NCBI RefSeq assembly: GCF_002201475.1
Contig: NZ_CP021422.1
Location: forward strand, 1,860,001 to 1,924,000
Origin: Acutalibacter muris
GTDB lineage: Bacteria > Bacillota > Clostridia > Oscillospirales > Acutalibacteraceae
Length of the DNA stretch: 64,000 nucleotides
Direction: 5' to 3'
Shown one piece after another: positions 16,037 to 24,333 of the stretch (positions are counted from its first letter, which is position 1; every line of letters begins with the position of its first letter). The translations under genes were made by a program, and so were the position numbers. Below the pieces are notes generated by a model that was not told where the DNA came from, ran no database searches, and saw only the letters and a list, made by a program, of their open reading frames with translations.

Positions 16037-16444
16037 TCAGTCGCCCCCGTTCTGCCACTCATCGGCATCCTCAAAGGTCAGAATCCCATTTGTCCGCGCT
16101 ACTTCCTGGGCAACATTGAGCCGCACCGTGTCCAGAGATTCATCGGAAATATCATTGACCGCCGCCGTGATATTGCTGTTGATTCCAATTTCCACCGCCA
16201 GCTTGAACAGTATTTCGCACACATCTCTGCCGAGGGAACGCACCTCGCTCTTGATTGCCCCTGCCAACATCGGAGCCAAGTAATTGATGTTTTTCTGCTG
16301 CCTGAGATAACCGATGTAGAACTCAATCGCCTTGCAAACGAAGTCCCCTTTCGAGGTGGCGTTTGCCGCCGCCAGCATTTCCTCTATCTCTGCGACCATC
16401 GATGGCCGCATCCAGTACGCATATTTTTGCTTTTTTTCGCTCAA
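16037..16444 (-). CDS. Relaxosome accessory protein (MobC-like), element A
   Basis: 135 residues, MSEKKQKYAYWMRPSMVAEI at the start, then a helical body. Same protein as in element C and about 85% identical to the element 0 copy. Lies between the oriT-like region and the relaxase, with stop and start overlapping. A ribbon-helix-helix oriT-binding role is inferred from position and the short strand-helix-helix N-terminus. Confidence 0.75.
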   Translation of the reverse strand: MSEKKQKYAYWMRPSMVAEIEEMLAAANATSKGDFVCKAIEFYIGYLRQQKNINYLAPMLAGAIKSEVRSLGRDVCEILFKLAVEIGINSNITAAVNDISDESLDTVRLNVAQEVARTNGILTFEDADEWQNGGD

Positions 16445-16449
16445 AAGCG

Positions 16450-16570
16450 CTCCTTTCCGACCGACCCCTGATTTCAGAGGCCGGTAATCCCTGATTTTTC
16501 CCCAACGACCGGCTCTGCCGGACGATGTGAACTGCGCGGTAGACCCCGCGCTTTAACCTGCTTGTCTTTT
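16450..16570. other. Candidate oriT, element A
   Basis: Conserved with elements 0 and C: CCGGC-TCT-GCCGG (16509-16521), GCGCGG/CCGCGC around TAGACC (16534-16551), then TTTAACCTGCTTG. The rest of the gap up to 16765 is more divergent and holds no gene. Confidence 0.55.
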
Positions 16571-16765
16571 TGACCGTTTTCAGTGTCCTATTTGGCTGGA
16601 TATTATTCCACAATCCTGCATATTTCTCCTTGCTTTGATATGGTGGCTGCTGCCCTCACAAATCGTCACAAATGCCCCAGAATGGCGTTCTGAGCCGGTT
16701 GCCACTCACTTCCCTCGACCCCGGCCCAAATCGCCTGACACGGCCCTCACAGGGGCCATAAACGC

Positions 16766-17128
16766 TTACCTCGCTGTTTGGCACTCATTGCGGTATTTGA
16801 CCGCCCCATAAATGGGAAGAATCGTGAAAACCAAGTTGCCATTCCGAACCTGCCCACTGGCACACTCATACGTTGTCGGCTCCGTCAGTATGAGTGTCTT
16901 GCACTCAAGCTCCCGCACATATTTCCTCACCGTATTTTCGCTCATGCCAACGGCAATGCCAATAGTTTTGTAGCTTGGCCAGCATTTGTGCGACTTCCTG
17001 TCCTCGCAATACATGAGGTAGGCGTAGACAGCCAGTTCACCTGCTGACAATCCTAAAGTGAAAATAGCGTTAGGCAGAGGAAAGAAATTCTTTGCTCCGC
17101 TGCATGACTCTCTCAAGAAAGTATTCAT
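16766..17128 (-). CDS. Helix-turn-helix protein of the mobilization core, element A
   Basis: 120 residues with the winged helix SYKTIGIAVGMSENTVRKYV centred near residue 65. Homologous to the copies in elements 0 and C; differences concentrate in the C-terminal third. Coupled to the excisionase-like gene by a 4-base overlap. Role in replication or control inferred. Confidence 0.75.
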   Translation of the reverse strand: MNTFLRESCSGAKNFFPLPNAIFTLGLSAGELAVYAYLMYCEDRKSHKCWPSYKTIGIAVGMSENTVRKYVRELECKTLILTEPTTYECASGQVRNGNLVFTILPIYGAVKYRNECQTAR

Positions 17129-17337
17129 ATCTCATTACCTCCTGTCTGACTCTCAATCCACGAGAGGAATTTCTCCTTGGGAACCACCAGGCGCGAACCG
17201 ATTCTCAGCACAGGAAAGTCTTCCTGGTGCAGCAACTCATATGCCCCCGCAACTGAAATCCCCAAAATTTCTGCCACTGTTTTCGCGTTGAGAAACAGTG
17301 GCAGTTCGTCATAGCTTTTGAACTTTGATTGAACCAC
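17125..17337 (-). CDS. Excisionase-family HTH protein, element A
   Basis: 70 residues, GTG start after AGGAGGTGCGGA. AlpA-like helix-turn-helix (LNAKTVAEILGISVAGAYEL) and a wing (RIGSRLVVPKEKFLSW). First gene of the leftward operon. Could act as excision factor for the integrase. Confidence 0.75.
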   Translation of the reverse strand: MVQSKFKSYDELPLFLNAKTVAEILGISVAGAYELLHQEDFPVLRIGSRLVVPKEKFLSWIESQTGGNEI

Positions 17338-17422
17338 TCCGCACCTCCTAAAAATGTCTTGACTTTTTGGTTTGGCTGTTGTAGACTAATTCTTAAACAG
17401 AGTTTGATTTGCCGACTGTCAT

Positions 17423-17451
17423 ATGGTAACACATGATAATTCATTTGTCAA
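17423..17451 (-). promoter_or_regulatory. Promoter of the leftward mobilization operon, element A
   Basis: Minus-strand TTGACA, 17 bases, TACCAT, as in element 0. The adjoining TTGTCAAGGACAATTTC is the conserved possible operator. Confidence 0.7.
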
Positions 17452-17499
17452 GGACAATTTCAAAAATGTTTTTAATTTTCTAAGCAAGGAGCAATCAAA

Positions 17500-18471
17500 A
17501 TGGCTGACTACCTGTTCTACACCTACTTTGAAGAGGGCCGCGAGTACTTTGTCTACAAAGATTTGACGTTCGAGCGCTCGCACAAAAAAGAAAAAGACTT
17601 CCCATTTCTGGAAAGCCTTTTGCGATTTACCTACTTGGATATCTGGCCGATGGAGGATTTGTTTAAGCAAATGGACAAGGCCCTGCTAAATTTCTATCGG
17701 GAACACAACTTTGATTCGCAGGCTGCTGTGATGGGCATTCTGGAGGCGCTTGCAAAGAAACACATCTATTTCGAGTTTCTACGTCTCGACTGGCAGGCGC
17801 GTTTCCGATATATGGATCATCACCCGGACGAGGATGTGTATAAACATCTACCGCATAAGCAGTTAAGGCACATTCCCAGCGACCTGGACACTCTGCAAAA
17901 ACAAGTTATGCGGTTGTTTGAAGATGTGCTGGATATCGATGACGGGAAAAAGAAACCTGTTCGTGAAAAGTTGCAAGCGTATCTGGACAAAGAGAAAAAA
18001 GAACCGCTCTACGCCTACCAGTTCAGACCAATCTCTACCACCTATGAGCGAACCAACAACGGCAGTTTCGCCGAGATGTTGCACCCAACCTCCCTATCTG
18101 ACCTCGTTGAGTTTTCCATTCGTGAGTGCGTCAAGCGGGAACAGCGTATGCGTATCTGCTCATACTGTGGCAAGTATTTTGCTATTCCCCGGCGCAACAC
18201 GGCGGAGTTTTGCAATCTGACGGTTGACGAGAATGGACATACTTGCAGAGAAGTCGGCGCGGTAAAGCGCTGGGCGGAGAAGAAAAATTCAGACGAGCTG
18301 TTCAAGGAGTACCGTCGGGAGTACAAGAAACGTTTCAACTGGATCAAGGCGGGGAGGATCAGTCCCGGTGCGTTCTACGCTTGGAGTGCAACGGCTAAGG
18401 GTAAACGGGACGAGTGCGCTACGGGTAAAATGTCTTTTGAGGAATTTAAGAAGTGGATGGCGGAATCGTAA
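17500..18471 (+). CDS. DUF6076 protein of the mobilization core, element A
   Basis: 323 residues, same architecture as the element 0 copy: acidic helical N-terminus, C-terminal probable zinc site (CSYCGKYF ... FCNLTVDENGHTC) and a basic helix. The C-terminal half is more conserved than the middle, suggesting that the zinc region carries the function. The stop is 9 bases before module repeat copy 5. Function unknown. Confidence 0.75.
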   Translation: MADYLFYTYFEEGREYFVYKDLTFERSHKKEKDFPFLESLLRFTYLDIWPMEDLFKQMDKALLNFYREHNFDSQAAVMGILEALAKKHIYFEFLRLDWQARFRYMDHHPDEDVYKHLPHKQLRHIPSDLDTLQKQVMRLFEDVLDIDDGKKKPVREKLQAYLDKEKKEPLYAYQFRPISTTYERTNNGSFAEMLHPTSLSDLVEFSIRECVKREQRMRICSYCGKYFAIPRRNTAEFCNLTVDENGHTCREVGAVKRWAEKKNSDELFKEYRREYKKRFNWIKAGRISPGAFYAWSATAKGKRDECATGKMSFEEFKKWMAES

Positions 18472-18479
18472 AACACTTT

Positions 18480-18505
18480 TTCTTTGTTTAGCGGCGCAAA
18501 AATCA
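18480..18505 (+). repeat. Module-boundary repeat copy 5 (core | cargo, element A)
   Basis: TTCTTTGTTTAGCGGC then GCAAAAATCA; the right half is degenerate. It starts 9 bases after the DUF6076 stop. Confidence 0.75.
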
Positions 18506-18554
18506 CTTCAAAACCGGCGTACAGCCCTTTTCGTGCCACATTTATGACGTGGCG

Positions 18555-19319
18555 TCAGATATTGATCTTCGCGTACCGCCCCTTCAGAAGGGTTACCAGC
18601 TCCGCGTATTTTTCCCGGCTGAGCAGAATCTCTCCCTCATAGCCTTTGAAACGAATGGTATAATTTTTCGCCTCATTGTCCGCCCGGACAGCCGCCACCT
18701 GGGAGAGGTTGACGATGAAAGACTGATAGCAGCGGTAAAACCCGCAGCCCTCCAGCATTTCTTCCAGCTGGTTCATGGTGTATCCCAGCAGCGCTATTTC
18801 CTGCCCATCAGTAGTAACGATGCTGTTTTTGCGGTTGTTCCGTTCGATGAAGAGAATATCACTGAGGCGGGTGAGCTGATACCCGTTTCGGGTTTTGATC
18901 ATGATACTGCGATTCGCCACCTCCCGCTTGGCCTGCTGCAGGTCGAACACATAGCTCAGCCTGTTGACCAGCGATTGGAGCGCCAGGGGGTCAAAAGGCG
19001 TCAGCAGGTACCCGGCGCACTGACAGCGGAAAGCGTTGAAAGCCCACTCCTCCGAGTCGGAATAGACCACCACCTGGATATGTGGATGGCTCTGCCCAAA
19101 AACGGCGGACAAATGCTCCCCCACGCTGGTAGTGCGGGGGTCAGCGGGCTGGTGGCTGGCAAATACCACGTCCACATCATTGAACTGGACATATTCAACG
19201 GCCTCCGTTGATGTCCGCGCCGTCCCTACCACCCGGAAGCACTGGAACGCGTGCAGCATAACGGTCAGCTCACCCAACAGACGCTGGTTGCTGTCCACCA
19301 GCAGAGCTTTCATCTCCAT
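18555..19319 (-). CDS. LytTR-family regulator with a degenerate receiver domain
   Basis: 254 residues. Residues 1-125 have the receiver fold (MKALLVDSNQRLLGE; VVFASHQ; GYLLTPFDP), but the phosphoacceptor Asp is replaced (FAS where FLD is usual) and the conserved Lys of YLLKPF is Thr. Residues 150-250 form a LytTR DNA-binding domain (LSDILFIERNNRKNSIVTTD; FYRCYQSFIVNL). Start at 19319 after GGGAGG. Last gene of an eight-gene leftward run. No histidine kinase nearby, so it probably works without phosphorylation and may control the exporter genes. Confidence 0.85.
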   Translation of the reverse strand: MEMKALLVDSNQRLLGELTVMLHAFQCFRVVGTARTSTEAVEYVQFNDVDVVFASHQPADPRTTSVGEHLSAVFGQSHPHIQVVVYSDSEEWAFNAFRCQCAGYLLTPFDPLALQSLVNRLSYVFDLQQAKREVANRSIMIKTRNGYQLTRLSDILFIERNNRKNSIVTTDGQEIALLGYTMNQLEEMLEGCGFYRCYQSFIVNLSQVAAVRADNEAKNYTIRFKGYEGEILLSREKYAELVTLLKGRYAKINI

Positions 19320-19338
19320 CGCCGTTTCCTCCCTGTTT

Positions 19339-19818
19339 TTACTCTGCCTGCCCGACATCCTTGAACGCCTGCTCCAATGCGCCCGGGTCGCCCTCATAGA
19401 GGTCCAGCCACATCGCAAAGGGGCCGTTGTGAACATAACTCAAAATGTGCCCGGAGCCGTAGAGATCGATGACGCCGTCTGACTTCAGGCTCTTATAGGC
19501 AGTCTCTTCCTGGCTGCCCTCCTTCAGGTTTTCCAGGTCCCACCAGTAAAATTCCGCGCCGCTGACTTGGCGGGCGTCGGTACATAGGCCGTCGCTTGCC
19601 AGAGAGATGGCGGAGGCCGGGTCGTCAATGAGCCCCTGGGCTGCCAACTCAGCCAGGACCTCGTCCATGGTCATGTCCCAGATGGGAGCGTCAGGGTCTT
19701 CCCCTTCGCCTATCAGTGCCGCTGGCGGGACAAACTCCGGTGACGCCGCCACATAGGCCAGCACACCGCCAAAGCCCAGCACCAGAAGAACGGAAAATAA
19801 AATCGTAAAGCGTTTCAT
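19339..19818 (-). CDS. Secreted or membrane-anchored protein, paralogue of the lipoprotein at 23417
   Basis: 159 residues with an N-terminal hydrophobic segment (residues 4-24) and no lipobox Cys. The mature part matches the neighbour lipoprotein in layout: a TMDEVLAELAAQGLI helix, a YWWDL segment, DGVIDLYGSG and NGPFAMWLD. Function unknown. Its start overlaps the stop of the ABC exporter gene by 4 bases, so the product is tied to the exporter. The pair of paralogues brackets the two exporter genes. Confidence 0.75.
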   Translation of the reverse strand: MKRFTILFSVLLVLGFGGVLAYVAASPEFVPPAALIGEGEDPDAPIWDMTMDEVLAELAAQGLIDDPASAISLASDGLCTDARQVSGAEFYWWDLENLKEGSQEETAYKSLKSDGVIDLYGSGHILSYVHNGPFAMWLDLYEGDPGALEQAFKDVGQAE

Positions 19819-21590
19819 TGTCCTGCCTCCTCTCCCGCCAGGGCAAAGCCCTGCAGCTCCAGATAACTGCGGTAAGTCGGGCTGGTTTTCAGCAGTTCCT
19901 CGTGGGTGCCAGCAGCCTCCAGGGAGCCGCTGTTAAGGACGATGATATGATCCGCCTCCATCACCGTGCGCATATCATGGGCCACCACCACGATCGTCCG
20001 ACCCTTCATATGTTCCCTGACGGCGCGGAAGATGGTCATGTCGCTCTTATGGTCCAGACTGGCCCCTGCCTCGTCCATGAGGAGATACTCCGGGTCGGAC
20101 AGCAGCGTCCTGGCGATTGCCACCCGCTGGCGCTGCCCGCCGGAGAGCAGTGCCCCGCTCATGCCCACATCAGAGTCATACCCTTCTGGCAGCTGGCTGA
20201 TAAAGCCGTCCGCGTCCGCAAGCCTTGCGGCCCCGGCCACAGCCTCATCCGACACTTCGCCCTTTTCTCCATAGGCTATGTTATCACGAACGGAGCCGGA
20301 AAACAAGGGGTTATGCTGGAAGATACAGCCAAAGCGCCGGCGCAGCTGGGACAGCTTCACCTTGTCCACCGCGGACTCCCCCAGCCATACCCGGCCGCTG
20401 TCCGGCAGATATATGCCCTGGAGCAGCTTGAGCAGGGTGGACTTGCCGCAGCCGTTGTTACCAATAATGGCAGTGGTTATCCCGGCGGGGATGGTAAGGC
20501 TCAGGTCGTGGAGCACCGGCTGGCGGGGGTCGTAACCAAAGCTCACCCGTTCCAGCACGATGTCCTCCTTCGCCCGGCCCTCCGGCAGGTCGTACCCGGC
20601 GTCCGGGTCCTCCTCCGGCCCATCCAGGAGGACGCCCACATACTGCAGGGCACCCTGGGTGCCCTTTAGGGTCTGGTAATGGGTCAGCACCTCAGCCTGG
20701 TACTGGTCCACCCGACCCTTATAGGTGGTAAAGTCATTGATGCCGGTATCAGGCATCTGGCCCTTTCGGATCATGTCAGAGCCGAACAGGGCGATGGCAA
20801 TGCTGCCGATGGAGGTATAAAGCGTATTGGAGAACACCTGCAGGACTTCCATAAAGGCATAATAGATGTCCGCTTTGTACCGCTCATCAATGGCCCGAAG
20901 GCCCTCCTCTGCTTCCAACCCCTCCATGGCCTGGGCCTTCACGTGCTTGGCGGCAGAGATATGCTCGGAGAAGAACTCCGTCATGGCACCCAGGCTCTCA
21001 TACCGCCGCAGCATCATACGGTACTGCAGCTGTCCCACCAGGGCGAACACGCCAACAGCCAGAGGGACAAGCAGCAGCATATAGGCGGAAAGCTTCGCGT
21101 TGAACCGGGCCATCTCCACGCAGCAGCGGATAAAGCCGTAGATCGAGGCCACTGTAGAGAATATCATATGTATCACCGCGCTGGCCTGGGTGATATCGTT
21201 CACAACGCCGGAAATGAGGGACGAGGGCTGGCGGCGCTCCACTTCCCGCATTGGCAGATGGAGTATCTTGTTCCACAGCAACATCCTGGCCCTAAGTGTG
21301 ACTTTCTGGATGCCATACTCCCCGCAGAGGTTGCTGAACATGGCTATTACGGCGTTCAGCACGGTCAACAGGGAGTAGCCGATAATTACGCCGTTGTAGA
21401 GCTCGCCCTTGTTGATCTGGATCACATACTTGGAGATAGCCAGCACCACCTCGGTATTGACAAGGCCGAAGACCAGGGACGCGATAAACAGCCACCATGG
21501 AATGGGGAACCGGGTGTAAAACGAGATATAGGACCGGAAAGAGAATATCTGCTTTTGCTGTTGACTGCCGTCTTTTCCGTTGCGCTTCAT
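19815..21590 (-). CDS. ABC exporter half-transporter 2 (membrane domain plus ATPase)
   Basis: 591 residues: six-helix membrane domain (about 30-310) and an ATPase domain with Walker A IGNNGCGKST, signature LSGGQRQRVAIAR, Walker B YLLMDEAGASLD (Gly where Thr is usual) and H-loop VVAHD. MsbA/MDR-type exporter half. Its start follows the stop of half-transporter 1 directly, with GGAGG just ahead. Probably a heterodimer with that protein. Substrate unknown; lipid, peptide and drug are all possible. Confidence 0.9.
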   Translation of the reverse strand: MKRNGKDGSQQQKQIFSFRSYISFYTRFPIPWWLFIASLVFGLVNTEVVLAISKYVIQINKGELYNGVIIGYSLLTVLNAVIAMFSNLCGEYGIQKVTLRARMLLWNKILHLPMREVERRQPSSLISGVVNDITQASAVIHMIFSTVASIYGFIRCCVEMARFNAKLSAYMLLLVPLAVGVFALVGQLQYRMMLRRYESLGAMTEFFSEHISAAKHVKAQAMEGLEAEEGLRAIDERYKADIYYAFMEVLQVFSNTLYTSIGSIAIALFGSDMIRKGQMPDTGINDFTTYKGRVDQYQAEVLTHYQTLKGTQGALQYVGVLLDGPEEDPDAGYDLPEGRAKEDIVLERVSFGYDPRQPVLHDLSLTIPAGITTAIIGNNGCGKSTLLKLLQGIYLPDSGRVWLGESAVDKVKLSQLRRRFGCIFQHNPLFSGSVRDNIAYGEKGEVSDEAVAGAARLADADGFISQLPEGYDSDVGMSGALLSGGQRQRVAIARTLLSDPEYLLMDEAGASLDHKSDMTIFRAVREHMKGRTIVVVAHDMRTVMEADHIIVLNSGSLEAAGTHEELLKTSPTYRSYLELQGFALAGEEAGQ

Positions 21591-21591
21591 A

Positions 21592-23331
21592 TCAGCGGCC
21601 CTCCTCTCCGTTTTCCATCATTTCCCGACAATAGGAATTGGAAGCCATAACGTCCTCCCGCTCCCCGGCGGCCTCCACCTGTCCGTCCCGAAGGACGATC
21701 AGGTAGTCCGCGTTGCGTATGGTCTGGGCGTCGTGGGCCACATAGACCACGGTTTTACCCGCCATCACCTGCCGGATGCTGGCCCAAACGCCCGCCTTGC
21801 CGCCGATGTCCATGGCGGCAGTGGCCTCGTCCAGCAGCAGGCAGTCCGGCTTTTTCAACAGGGCCCGGGCCACAGAGAAACGCTGCCGCTGCCCGCCGGA
21901 GAGACTGGCCCCGCTTTCCCCTACCGGGGCGTCGTAGCCCAGGGACTGGCGGCGGACATAGTCAAGGATGCCCACGGCGGCGCAGGCCTCGTCCAGCTCC
22001 TCGTCCGACGGCGTGCGCCCCAGGCCGTGGAGCAAGTTGTCCCGGATGGTGCCCGCGTACATGACGCTCTCCTGGGTCACGTATCCCAGGGCGCGGCGGA
22101 AGCTGGTCAGGGAGTAGTCCGAGGTGTCCTTTCCGCCTATCTGTATCAAGCCGCCGTTCAGCGGGTAAAGGCGGTCGATCAGGTTCAGCAGGGTGGTCTT
22201 TCCCGACCCGGAGGGACCTACCACAGCGGTGATTCTCCCGGCGGGGATGTCCAGATCTAAGCCCTGGAAAAGGGGCTCACTTCCGAAGGAGAAATCCACC
22301 TTCTCAAAGCGGATGCCTCCCGCCGGTGACTCCATGGTGCTTCCGGCGTTCAAATTTTCTGAAGGCTCGGCCATGATCTCGCTCACCCGATCTACCGCGC
22401 CCTGGGCGCTTTTGAAGGAGGTCCAGTATCCGCAGTATGCGCTGAGGATATTGGTCAGTTGAATGGCAAAGCCGTAATAGGCGATCCACTCCGTCAGGCT
22501 CAGTGCGCCGGAGGCGTAGTAGCCCCGGCCCACCAGGATGATAACAATGGTCTGCAGGACACTGGCAATGGCCCTAATGGGGATGGCAGTGCCGGTGATC
22601 CAGATATTCATCCCGGCGGCCCGGTAGCTGGCCTTCATCCGCTCCCCTCCGGCAGCGGCCTCCTTTGCCTCGGCGCTCATAGATTTTATCAGCATAAGGT
22701 TATTGGTACGCTCCGCTACAGTGGCGGTCAGCTCGGCATTGCGCCGGTTGATAAGGTCCTGTACGCCAAATTGCAGGCGGCCCAGAATAAAGCTGATGAG
22801 GATATTCACCGGCAGCGCCGCCACTAAAGACCACATCAGCGCCCCGTCATAGCTGGAGACCTTCTGGAGGATGACAAAGCTGGCATAGGCCGTGGTGAAG
22901 ATGGGGAGGAAAACCTTCATGACCAGATTGCTGATGCTGGAGATATCGGTGGTGATACGGCTGAGCAGTTCCTTGGGGTTGTTGTTCTCATAGAACCGCA
23001 GTGGCAGACTTACCGTCTTGCGCCAGACCATACGCCGCAGATTCCTGTCCATGCGGGCTGTGCAGAGGTTATTAATGAGACCGGAGACGGAACTGAGAAT
23101 CAGGGATAGTATCTGGTAAAACAGGTATGGCAGCACCACGGCGGTCAGTCCCACGTTTCCTGCAAAAAGGGCGGCGCTGTATTCGGTAGAGCTGACGCCC
23201 ACATTGGCAATGACGGCGCTTGCCGCAAGGTAGCCTACAATCCACAGATATGGCAGGTTCGCCTTGCCCAGCATGGAGAAGAAGCGGCGGAAGCTGCCGT
23301 AATTTTTTCGGAAAATCGCGTTTGTTTCCAT
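21592..23331 (-). CDS. ABC exporter half-transporter 1 (membrane domain plus ATPase)
   Basis: 579 residues: membrane domain with six helices, then ATPase domain with Walker A VGPSGSGKTT, signature LSGGQRQRFSVAR, Walker B CLLLDEATAAMD and H-loop YVAHD. Canonical motifs throughout, so this half likely carries the main ATPase site. Coupled to half-transporter 2. A strong hairpin stands between it and the lipoprotein gene upstream. Confidence 0.9.
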   Translation of the reverse strand: METNAIFRKNYGSFRRFFSMLGKANLPYLWIVGYLAASAVIANVGVSSTEYSAALFAGNVGLTAVVLPYLFYQILSLILSSVSGLINNLCTARMDRNLRRMVWRKTVSLPLRFYENNNPKELLSRITTDISSISNLVMKVFLPIFTTAYASFVILQKVSSYDGALMWSLVAALPVNILISFILGRLQFGVQDLINRRNAELTATVAERTNNLMLIKSMSAEAKEAAAGGERMKASYRAAGMNIWITGTAIPIRAIASVLQTIVIILVGRGYYASGALSLTEWIAYYGFAIQLTNILSAYCGYWTSFKSAQGAVDRVSEIMAEPSENLNAGSTMESPAGGIRFEKVDFSFGSEPLFQGLDLDIPAGRITAVVGPSGSGKTTLLNLIDRLYPLNGGLIQIGGKDTSDYSLTSFRRALGYVTQESVMYAGTIRDNLLHGLGRTPSDEELDEACAAVGILDYVRRQSLGYDAPVGESGASLSGGQRQRFSVARALLKKPDCLLLDEATAAMDIGGKAGVWASIRQVMAGKTVVYVAHDAQTIRNADYLIVLRDGQVEAAGEREDVMASNSYCREMMENGEEGR

Positions 23332-23364
23332 GGTTTTCTCCTTCCTCTTATGTGCATTTCAACG

Positions 23365-23408
23365 AAACGCCCCCGCCCTATCCCATATAGGATAGGGTAG
23401 GGGCGTTT
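23365..23408 (-). terminator. Intra-operon hairpin (attenuator or terminator)
   Basis: 19-bp arms (left AAACGCCCC...CCCTATCC, right GGATAGGG...GGGGCGTTT) with only two mismatched pairs and a CATATA loop. It lies between the lipoprotein gene and the exporter genes. The T run is short, so partial termination or a processing site seems as likely as full termination. Confidence 0.65.
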
Positions 23409-23416
23409 CTATGTCC

Positions 23417-23896
23417 TTATTTCTGGGAAAGCGCCTGGAAGTCCGCTGTGACGGCCTCCTTTTGGGCGTAGCCCTCCCCAAAGGCAAGGGCAAAGCTGCC
23501 GTTGTAAGCGGCGGTTTCCAGAACGGCCGCGCCGCCCATGTAGACGATGACGCCCTCGTTCATGGCAAGGTTCTGGAAGCAGTTGGTGTACGCCTCAGAG
23601 GGGGTGGCGGCGTCCCACCACATCAGCCAAAGCCCGTCGTAGTCCTGCGCCTTATCCGCAAAGGGCCCATAGGGGATATCACCGCCGGTGTTGTCCGTGA
23701 GATAGCCCTCGGTAGTTAGCATGTCCACCGGAACGGCATCTTTGGAGATGTAGCCCTTGGCGGTAAGGTAGTCCACCATCTCATCGTATGTACATGTTTT
23801 TGGGTCCACGCTCTTTGTGCCGCCGCAGGCGGCGAGGCCGCATACTAAAAGCAGTGCAAGCAGAGAGCAGATGGTGCGTTTCACAGTCTTTTTCAT
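23417..23896 (-). CDS. Lipoprotein, paralogue of the protein at 19339
   Basis: 159 residues. Signal peptide with lipobox LAAC (Cys24). The mature part has TYDEMVDYLTAKGYI, GLWLMWWDA, NEGVIVYMGG and NGSFALAFGE, which align with the protein at 19339. AAGGAGG precedes the start. Function unknown. Being bound to the outer face of the membrane next to two exporter halves, it could be a substrate-binding, immunity or chaperone partner. Confidence 0.8.
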   Translation of the reverse strand: MKKTVKRTICSLLALLLVCGLAACGGTKSVDPKTCTYDEMVDYLTAKGYISKDAVPVDMLTTEGYLTDNTGGDIPYGPFADKAQDYDGLWLMWWDAATPSEAYTNCFQNLAMNEGVIVYMGGAAVLETAAYNGSFALAFGEGYAQKEAVTADFQALSQK

Positions 23897-24001
23897 GGGA
23901 CATAGCCTCCTTATATTGGTGAATGGATTATAGCATATTGAGATTATCGAAAAAAGGGCAGATGTCGATTTTGCCCGAAAAGCCGCTTAATCTGTCCGGT
24001 T

Positions 24002-24319
24002 TTACGCATACATATGCTGGGCAATAACCTCCTTCACCGCCTGGGGCTGCATGACACCCACATGGCTTGCCACCAGCTGTCCGTCCTTGTAGAAGTGGAC
24101 GGTGGGCACGGCTGTTATCCCATACTCCTCTGCCAACTCCGGGTTATCGGTGGTATTGAGCTTGACGATGTTCAGGAATGGTATCTCCGCCTCAATGTCC
24201 TCCAGTATCTTGGAAAACAGCTTGCAGGGGACGCAGGTTGTGCCGTAGAAGTCAGCAATCACAAAGTCCTCTCTGATCAGCTCTTTAAAATTGGTCTTGT
24301 CCGCGTTTTGGATCGCCAT
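24002..24319 (-). CDS. Thioredoxin with a CVPC active site
   Basis: 105 residues with a full thioredoxin fold: DFYGTTCVPCK (Cys29, Cys32) and the cis-Pro loop AVPT. The active site is CVPC where classical thioredoxin has CGPC, which usually shifts the redox potential. No signal peptide, so cytoplasmic. Start after GGGAGG. Adjacent to a thioredoxin-reductase-like gene and a trigger-factor-like gene, so it probably is the reduced partner in a local disulfide system. Confidence 0.9.
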   Translation of the reverse strand: MAIQNADKTNFKELIREDFVIADFYGTTCVPCKLFSKILEDIEAEIPFLNIVKLNTTDNPELAEEYGITAVPTVHFYKDGQLVASHVGVMQPQAVKEVIAQHMYA

Positions 24320-24333
24320 GATGGGTTCCTCCC

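Noticed and set aside
16035..16058. Longer relaxase start (MAERGRLIM)
   Set aside because: It lies inside the MobC-like gene without a binding site; the overlapping TGATTATG start is typical coupling and is the codon lost in element 0.
20679..21650. 323-codon plus-strand frame opposite the ABC exporter gene
   Set aside because: Histidine- and glycine-rich antisense frame of a GC-rich gene; no start signal and no recognisable domain.
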